Part shown: positions 59,582-64,000 of the stretch, in pieces
How positions within the stretch are numbered: the first letter of the stretch is position 1
Layout: every line of letters starts with the position of its first letter
Origin: Anolis sagrei
Taxonomy: Eukaryota; Chordata; Lepidosauria; Squamata; Anolidae
Direction of reading: 5' to 3'
Length of the DNA: 64,000 bases
NCBI RefSeq assembly: GCF_037176765.1
Contig: NC_090021.1
Location: forward strand, 53,966,953 to 54,030,952
Notes under the pieces: generated by a model
The model's database searches: none
What the model saw: the letters and a program-made list of their open reading frames with translations, nothing else
Told to the model about the DNA's origin: nothing
Made by a program: the position numbers and the translations under genes

Positions 59582-59815
59582 AAAGGAGCCGTGGTGGTGC
59601 AATGAGTTAAACCCTAGCACCAGCTGAATTGCTGGCCTGAAGGTTGGTGGTTTGAATTTGTGAGATTGGGTGAGCTCCCGTCTGTCAGCTCCAGCTTCTC
59701 ATGTAGGGACATTAGAGCAGCCTCCTACAAGGATGGTAACAAAACCAGGCGCAGATGGCCAATTCTCTCACACCAGAAGCGACTTGCAGTTCCTCAAGTT
59801 CCTTCTGATACTATT
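59582..59815 (+). mobile_element. Sauria-type tRNA-derived SINE
   Basis: GGAGCCGTGGTGGTGCAATG and AGTTAAACCC (A box), GGTGGTTTGAATTTG (B box), CTCCCGTCTGTCAGC, and CTCACACCAGAAGCGACTTG then CAGTTCCTCAAGTTCCTTCT at the 3' end. Confidence 0.88.
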
Positions 59816-59979
59816 AAAATATTATTATTAAAGTAATGTCAAGCCGCATTAACTCTACAATGTAGACAGGTGCAAAGACACAATATCTATACAGAGATCT
59901 TTCCGGGCCAGGAATCTTTATGAACTTGGAAATCAAAAACCCAAAATCCAATTAAAAATAATAATAACCCGAGAAGTAT

Positions 59980-60163
59980 ATCCTTATAGCTGTGGAAGAC
60001 AAAAAGGGAACGCTGTGCCTGCAGGACATGGCCGCCAGGAGACCTCATCAGGGCAGCCCTTCTTTTGCCCGCTCTCAAAATGGCCCCTGCGGCTACAAAA
60101 AGGCGTCACGTGGACCTAGAGGCGGGAAGGGCACTGCTAAGCCAGGGCCTTTCCGCGCGGCTC
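59980..60163 (+). promoter_or_regulatory. SMYD3: SMYD3 CpG-rich promoter and 5' untranslated region
   Basis: A CpG-rich block starts near 60.05 kb and continues past exon 1 to about 60.45 kb. It contains CACGTG at 60107-60112 and an E2F-like TTTCCGCGCGG at 60150-60160, next to the start codon. The mammalian SMYD3 promoter is known to respond to E2F-1; the motif here is only suggestive. Confidence 0.55.
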
Positions 60164-60333
60164 ATGCCACCCGTGAAAACGCCGATGGAGAAGTTTGCCA
60201 GCCCGGGCAGAGGCAACGGCCTCCGCCTCTCGAAGGCCGTCAAGGCCGGGGCGCTGCTGTACCGCGAGGAGCCCTTCGCCTATGCCGTCACCAAGAAGCG
60301 CCTCGGCACCGCGTGCGAGCGATGCCTGCGCAG
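60164..60333 (+). CDS. SMYD3: SMYD3 exon 1 (histone/MAP3K2 lysine methyltransferase, first exon only)
   Basis: SMYD3 is a SET- and MYND-domain lysine methyltransferase acting in nucleus and cytoplasm, with H3K4, H4K5 and MAP3K2 among reported substrates. The exon codes MPPVKTPMEKFASPGRGNGL, then RLSKAVKAGALLYREEPFAY and AVTKKRLGTACERCLR. This aligns with human MEPLKVEKFATANRGNGLRA, PGELLFRSDPLAYTV and VVCDRCL. It holds the first SET beta strands, the SAM-binding RGNGLR motif, and the first Cys pair (CERC) of the MYND zinc finger. The donor is CGCAG|GTAGGG, and the 170 bases leave in phase 2. The reading frame is open upstream to an ATG at 60065 (33 more codons); the downstream ATG is preferred because family homology begins there. 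No exon 2 is seen before base 64000, as expected for a gene with very long introns. Confidence 0.92.
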
Positions 60334-60673
60334 GTAGGGCGATTCTCGGCCCGGCCCTTCGCTTCTCCCCTTCTCTCCGCCGCCCTCGCGCCGCCAGGTG
60401 GCGCTGCCGGGCCGCCTCGCGAAGAAGAAACCCCGCCCTTCGTGACGTGGCGCCCCGCCATTGGCTCTTATCTCCTCCTGTTCCTACTGCAGTGTGCTAG
60501 GCAGTCATTGCAACACAGGAAGTGAGAGGAGATTGTATGGGGGAGAGGAACCCAAGAGGAGGAGGAGGAGGATTTAACTAGGAAGGATCTATAGAGCCAT
60601 GCTGGAGGGTCTAGAAAATGCCTAAAGGGCACATGGACACATGAAACACAGATGCTATTCCCTGAATATAGGG

Positions 60674-60875
60674 CAGGCATGGGGCAACTTGGGCTCACCC
60701 TCCAGGTGTTTTGGACTTCAACTCCCGTTATTCCTAACAGCCTCAGGCTCATTCCTTTTCCCCCTCAGCCGCTTAAGCGGCTGAGGGGGGAAAGGAATGA
60801 GCCTGAGGCTGTTAGGAATAACGGGAGTTGAAGTCCAAAACACCTGGAGGGTGAGCCCAAGTTGCCCCATGCCTG
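60674..60875. repeat. 202-base near-perfect palindrome (MITE) in SMYD3 intron 1
   Basis: Two 101-base arms meet at GCTT|AAGC (60774/60775) without spacer. One mismatch was seen, in the T/C-run near the centre. The outer ends are CAGGCATGGGGCAACTTGGG and CCCAAGTTGCCCCATGCCTG; the inner words GTTTTGGACTTCAACTCCC and GGGAGTTGAAGTCCAAAAC identify the palindromic MITE family. Confidence 0.92.
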
Positions 60876-60915
60876 ATATAGGGGTTCTACTAAACAACAA
60901 CTATATACGCAACTA

Positions 60916-60918
<3 letters not shown>

Positions 60919-60972
<54 letters not shown>

Positions 60973-60975
60973 TAA
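60919..60975. repeat. (AT)n microsatellite
   Basis: About 23 uninterrupted AT units followed by ATATATAT variants. The paralogous site at 41720 has only a short run. Confidence 0.95.
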
Positions 60976-61399
60976 CATCCAAAATACAGAACATGTCTAC
61001 TCCAAAACATTTCAGATAAGGTATGTTCAACCTGCCTCAAGCTAAGTGTTAGTTGAGGAAGAGAACGGCTGTTCATGAGAGCTATAAGGTATTCCTTGTC
61101 CAAAATATTTGGAGCCAGAACAGTTTTGGATTTCAGATTTTTTGTGTGTACATTTTGGAATAACTATTTTTTGCATGTATGCATATAATGAGATTCCTTC
61201 GAAATGTGACCTGAAGGCCCTTCCACACAGCCATATAGCCCAGAATAAGTCAAGGTAAAAATTTCCTCTTGACATTAAGTCTAGTCAAGTCTGACTCGGG
61301 GTGGTGGTGGTGCTCATCTCCATTTCTAAGCCTAGGAGCTGGTGTTGTCTGTACACACCTCCAAGGTCATGTGGCCAGCATGACTCCATGGAGTGCCAT

Positions 61400-61690
61400 C
61401 AGGGGCGGCTCAACCCACTACGCAAAGTAAGCATTTGCAGTATAGTTCATTTTGCCCAGGGGCGCTCTTGGGAGAAAACAGACCTTGACATATGCGAGTT
61501 GTAGTTACTGGGATGTATAGTTCACCTACAATCAAAGAGCATTCTGAACTCCACCAATTATGGAATTGAACCAAATATGGCACACAGAACTCCCATGACG
61601 AACAGAAAATATATATCAGTGATTGGTTGGGGGGGGGGGGGGGCGCCAAAATACTGTTTGCTTACCATTGAAAATTACCCAGGGCACTCT
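61400..61690. mobile_element. unassigned DNA-transposon-like insert
   Basis: The two copies of GAGTGCCAT (61391-61399, 61691-61699) flank a 291-base insert starting CAGGGGCGGCTCAACCC and ending CCCAGGGCACTCT. It contains GTTGTAGTTACTGGGATGTA and a G-run near 61630. Confidence 0.5.
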
Positions 61691-61828
61691 GAGTGCCATT
61701 CCACACAGCCATATAACCCAGAATAAGTCAAGGTAAAGATTTCCCCTTGATATTAAGTCTAGTCGTGTTCGACTGGAGTTGGTGTTCATCTCCATTTCTA
61801 AGCCGAAGAGCTGGTCTTGTCTGTAGAC

Positions 61829-62059
61829 AAGGAGATTCCATCTGAACATGAGGAAGAACTTCCTGACTGTGAGCCGTTCAGCAGTGGAACTCTTTGCCCC
61901 GGAGTGTGGTGGAGGCTCCTTCTTTGGAGGTTTTTAAATAGAGGCTAGATGGCCACCTGCCAGGGGTGCTTTGAATGCAATATTCCTGCTTCTTGGCAGG
62001 GGGTTGGACTGGATGGCCCATGAGGTCTCTTCCAGCTCTATGATTCAATGATTCTATGA
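61829..62059 (+). mobile_element. CR1 LINE 3' end
   Basis: GAGATTCCATCTGAACATGA, GGAAGAACTTCCTGACTGTG and GGTTGGACTGGATGGCCCAT, ending ATGATTCAATGATTCTATGA, the CR1 octamer tail. It interrupts the SINE-like unit between CTGTAGACA and CACCTCCAAGG. Confidence 0.92.
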
Positions 62060-63014
62060 CACCTCCAAGGTCATGTGGCCAGCATGACTGCATGGAGTGC
62101 CGTTACCTTCTTGCCGGAGTGGTACCTATTGACCTACTCACATTTGCATGTTTTCGAACTGCTAGTTTGGCAGAAGCTGGGCCTAACAGTGGGAGCTTAC
62201 TCCACTCCTTGCATTCAAACCGCCAACCTTCCAGTTAGCCAATTCAGCCTCAGCGGTTTAACCCGCTGCGCCACCAGGGGACCCAGAATATTAAGGCAGA
62301 AAAGCCCACAATGTCTTCTTTGAACTGGGTTATCTGAGGGCCCTTCCAGAATGCCATATATTCCAGTTCAAAGCAGAAAATGTGGGATTTTATTCAGCTG
62401 TGTGGAATGGGCCTGAGTCTTGTACATGTACCCTGCAGGTAATTTCTTTCAATATATTAAATAATTTTGTGCATGAAGTTTGTGTATGTTGAACCAACAG
62501 AAAGAAAAGGTGGCACTATCTCAGCCACTCATGTGGACAATTTTGGATTTGGAATAATTTCAGATTTTGGAATTCTAGATGGAATTCCAGATGCTCATCC
62601 TATAATAATAGTGTCCAAAGGGGAATAGCATTTGGTTGTATCCACTATCAGTTTGCAAGTGTGCATTTAACTCTGGTTACTTGATCATCTGGCTGAAATA
62701 ACTGTATTGCCATTTTCCTTGGCTTTCCTTATATCAGCTTTGTTTCCCTGTCTTCTCATTGCTGCTTCCTCATATCTCAATGTGCCTTGCTGTTAAAAAT
62801 GGCTTCAAAGTAGGTCCAGTCTTTTCCATAAGCATTTCCCACAAGTGTAGGTAATAAACCATTGAATTTTGATGTTCACTTGTGTCACTCCAGTCCAGAA
62901 TTATCAATACAAGTGTAAATTTCCAGGCTCTCTGTTGAAATTATTGGTAAAAAAATTAAGTAAGAACTGGCTGAGAATAACATTGCTGTATAAAAAGAAA
63001 TATTGATGACGGTT

Positions 63015-63170
63015 TTATTTGGGTTGTTGTAGGTTTTTCAGGCTGTATGGCCATGTTCTGCAAGCATTCTCTCCTGACGTTTCGCCTGCATCTATGGCAG
63101 GCATCCTCAGAGGTTGTGAGGTCTGTTGGAAACTAGGCAAATAGGGTTTATATAATATCTGTGGTTCTTT
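63015..63170 (-). mobile_element. Penelope-like element terminal region
   Basis: Minus-strand copy: TATATAAACCCTATTTGCC, TTCCAACAGACCTCACAACC, the hammerhead-like motif, GAATGCTTGCAGAACATGGC and CAGCCTGAAAAACCTAC. Confidence 0.85.
63073..63114 (-). ncRNA. hammerhead-ribozyme-like motif
   Basis: Minus strand: ACCT, CTGAGGA (63110-63104), stem II GCCTGC/GCAGGC closing loop CATAGAT, GAAAC, GTC and AGG. Every invariant core base is kept and stem II is fully Watson-Crick, the best of the copies here. Confidence 0.7.
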
Positions 63171-63224
63171 TTGTTTTAAGACCACCAGTAGATGGCACTA
63201 AGTGAACGCTGAAAAAAATATCGT

Positions 63225-63335
63225 CAATGCCAAACCCATATAATGCAGCTCAATTCAATTAAACTGCATTATATGGGTCAACACTGACTATATAATGCAG
63301 TTCCAAACTGCATTATATGGTAGTGTAAATGGGGC
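63225..63335. mobile_element. MITE with 'aaactgcattatatgg' repeats
   Basis: AACCCATATAATGCAGCTCA and AAACTGCATTATATGGGTC are inverted arms, followed by a second AAACTGCATTATATGGTAGT copy. Confidence 0.7.
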
Positions 63336-63784
63336 CTGAGCCAAGATCACTTAGTGTATCTGATGACTCGGAGATTACAACCTGGATCCCCAAATCCCAG
63401 TCCAACATTGAGCTCGCTGTCTCACATTGAAATTAAACAACCGGGATTTCACTGATGTCCAGGTAGCTGCAACCATATTCATCATCTTAAGATAAGGCCG
63501 CAGTTGGCAAACCACCCTAAGAAGGTATGGCAACAGTGAGAGTCATGTGTACAGTTTAAAGGTATTTTTGCAGCCACCTTGCCTTAGTGAGACACCCAAA
63601 GCAGTGACTCTGTACAACAAACAAAGAAACATCTTTTATGTTCAAAAACCACCCTGAAATAGTAAACTGCCAAACTTGGAAGCTTTTGGTTTGTGGATGG
63701 GAAGCTTTTCTTGAAACTGGCTAGATATCTGAAATACCATACCTCCTATAAGCAAGTCTGCAATGGAAGGGTCTTTTCTGTCTC

Positions 63785-63930
63785 CTGCTACCATCCCAAG
63801 TATGTTTGAGTGACAATGTGAGAGAGAGCCTTCTCAGAGGCTGCTCCCAACTTGAGGAATTCCACCCATGGAAGATTTGGTTGGATTTTGATTTAGGCAG
63901 GCTTTTGGTTTCTGATGTTATTGTGGCAGA
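63785..63930 (+). mobile_element. old LINE C-terminal fragment
   Basis: AGAGAGAGCCTTCTCAGAGG, CTGCTCCCAACTTGAGGAAT and TTAGGCAGGCTTTTGGTTTC echo the -RAFS-AAP-LWNSLP- to -KTWLF-QAF- region of L2-like ORF2. Confidence 0.45.
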
Positions 63931-64000
63931 AGGATGTTTTTAATGAAGTGTACAGGGTTAGTCAAAATGCATAGGCCAATAAGCCATTCAATTGAATGGC

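Larger units (their letters stand above)
60985..62605 (+). mobile_element. Tigger/MER2-like element with nested MITE, SINE-like unit and CR1 (SMYD3 intron 1)
   Basis: The outer halves are at 60985-61216 (TATGCATATAATGAGATTCC) and 62415-62605 (GTAATTTCTTTCAATATATT, AACCAACAGAAAGAAAAGG, ACTATCTCAGCCACTCATGT). Inside: a MITE/SINE-like left part at 61217-61399, an unrelated insert at 61400-61690, a second MITE/SINE-like left part at 61697-61828, a CR1 at 61829-62059, then the SINE-like right part to about 62283 and the MITE right half ending near 62412. Confidence 0.65.

Noticed and set aside
59582-59670. A tRNA gene
   Set aside because: A- and B-box-like words are present, but no cloverleaf closes and the Sauria SINE body and tail follow.
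60797-61103. Open frames with Tyr-Ile runs
   Set aside because: They translate the (AT)n microsatellite and palindrome arms.
60334-64000. Further SMYD3 exons
   Set aside because: Searched for the MYND continuation (C-x-x-C, YCSxxCQ-like coding); none was found before the window ends.

Overview
The window looks like nuclear DNA of a squamate reptile, most likely an iguanian lizard. The basis is the repeat mix: Sauria-type tRNA SINEs, 5S-rRNA-derived SINEs, CR1 and L2-like LINEs, an R4-type LINE with a restriction-like endonuclease, Penelope-like retroelements and many short palindromic DNA transposons. The species call is inference. Host genes are spread over many small exons, and most of the window is intron, intergenic DNA and transposon remains.

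Three host genes can be read, in the order known from human 1q44 (CNST, TFB2M, SMYD3). (1) CNST (consortin), minus strand: a noncoding first exon is inferred near 40.13 kb, the ATG exon lies at 23.4 kb, and four more coding exons lie at 14.16, 13.72, 10.41 and 10.0 kb. One of these is a 31-base microexon. The gene runs off the left edge. (2) TFB2M (mitochondrial transcription factor B2), plus strand: complete, eight coding exons between 40377 and 52404, all splice phases consistent, 375 codons plus stop, ATTAAA poly(A) signal at 53039. (3) SMYD3, plus strand: only the first coding exon (60164-60333) is present, inside a CpG-rich promoter; the rest lies beyond the right edge.

CNST and TFB2M are head to head across a CpG-rich stretch of about 250-400 bases (about 39.98-40.38 kb). 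It carries tandem ETS/NRF-2-type GGAAG sites and a CACGTG box, as expected of a shared bidirectional promoter for a nucleus-encoded mitochondrial gene. SMYD3 follows TFB2M in the same direction after about 7 kb.

Layout: 0-8.5 kb, nested L2-like LINEs and DNA-transposon fossils downstream of the visible CNST exons; 8.5-9.7 kb, a CR1; 9.9-23.5 kb, CNST exons with an I/Jockey-type LINE, a Penelope-like element with GIY-YIG domain, an R4 LINE, SINEs and a Tigger-like element in the introns; 23.5-40.1 kb, CNST intron 1, quiet until 36 kb and then a MITE cluster and an AT-only minisatellite just before the promoter; 40.4-53 kb, TFB2M, intron 1 being the most repeat-rich; 53-60 kb, intergenic with SINEs and LINEs; 60-64 kb, SMYD3 exon 1 and start of intron 1, with a 202-base palindrome and a nested composite transposon also found in TFB2M intron 1.

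The most rewarding non-genic signals are hammerhead-ribozyme-like motifs in the Penelope-like ends, two large palindromes, and the minisatellite that has grown inside a MITE close to the promoter.
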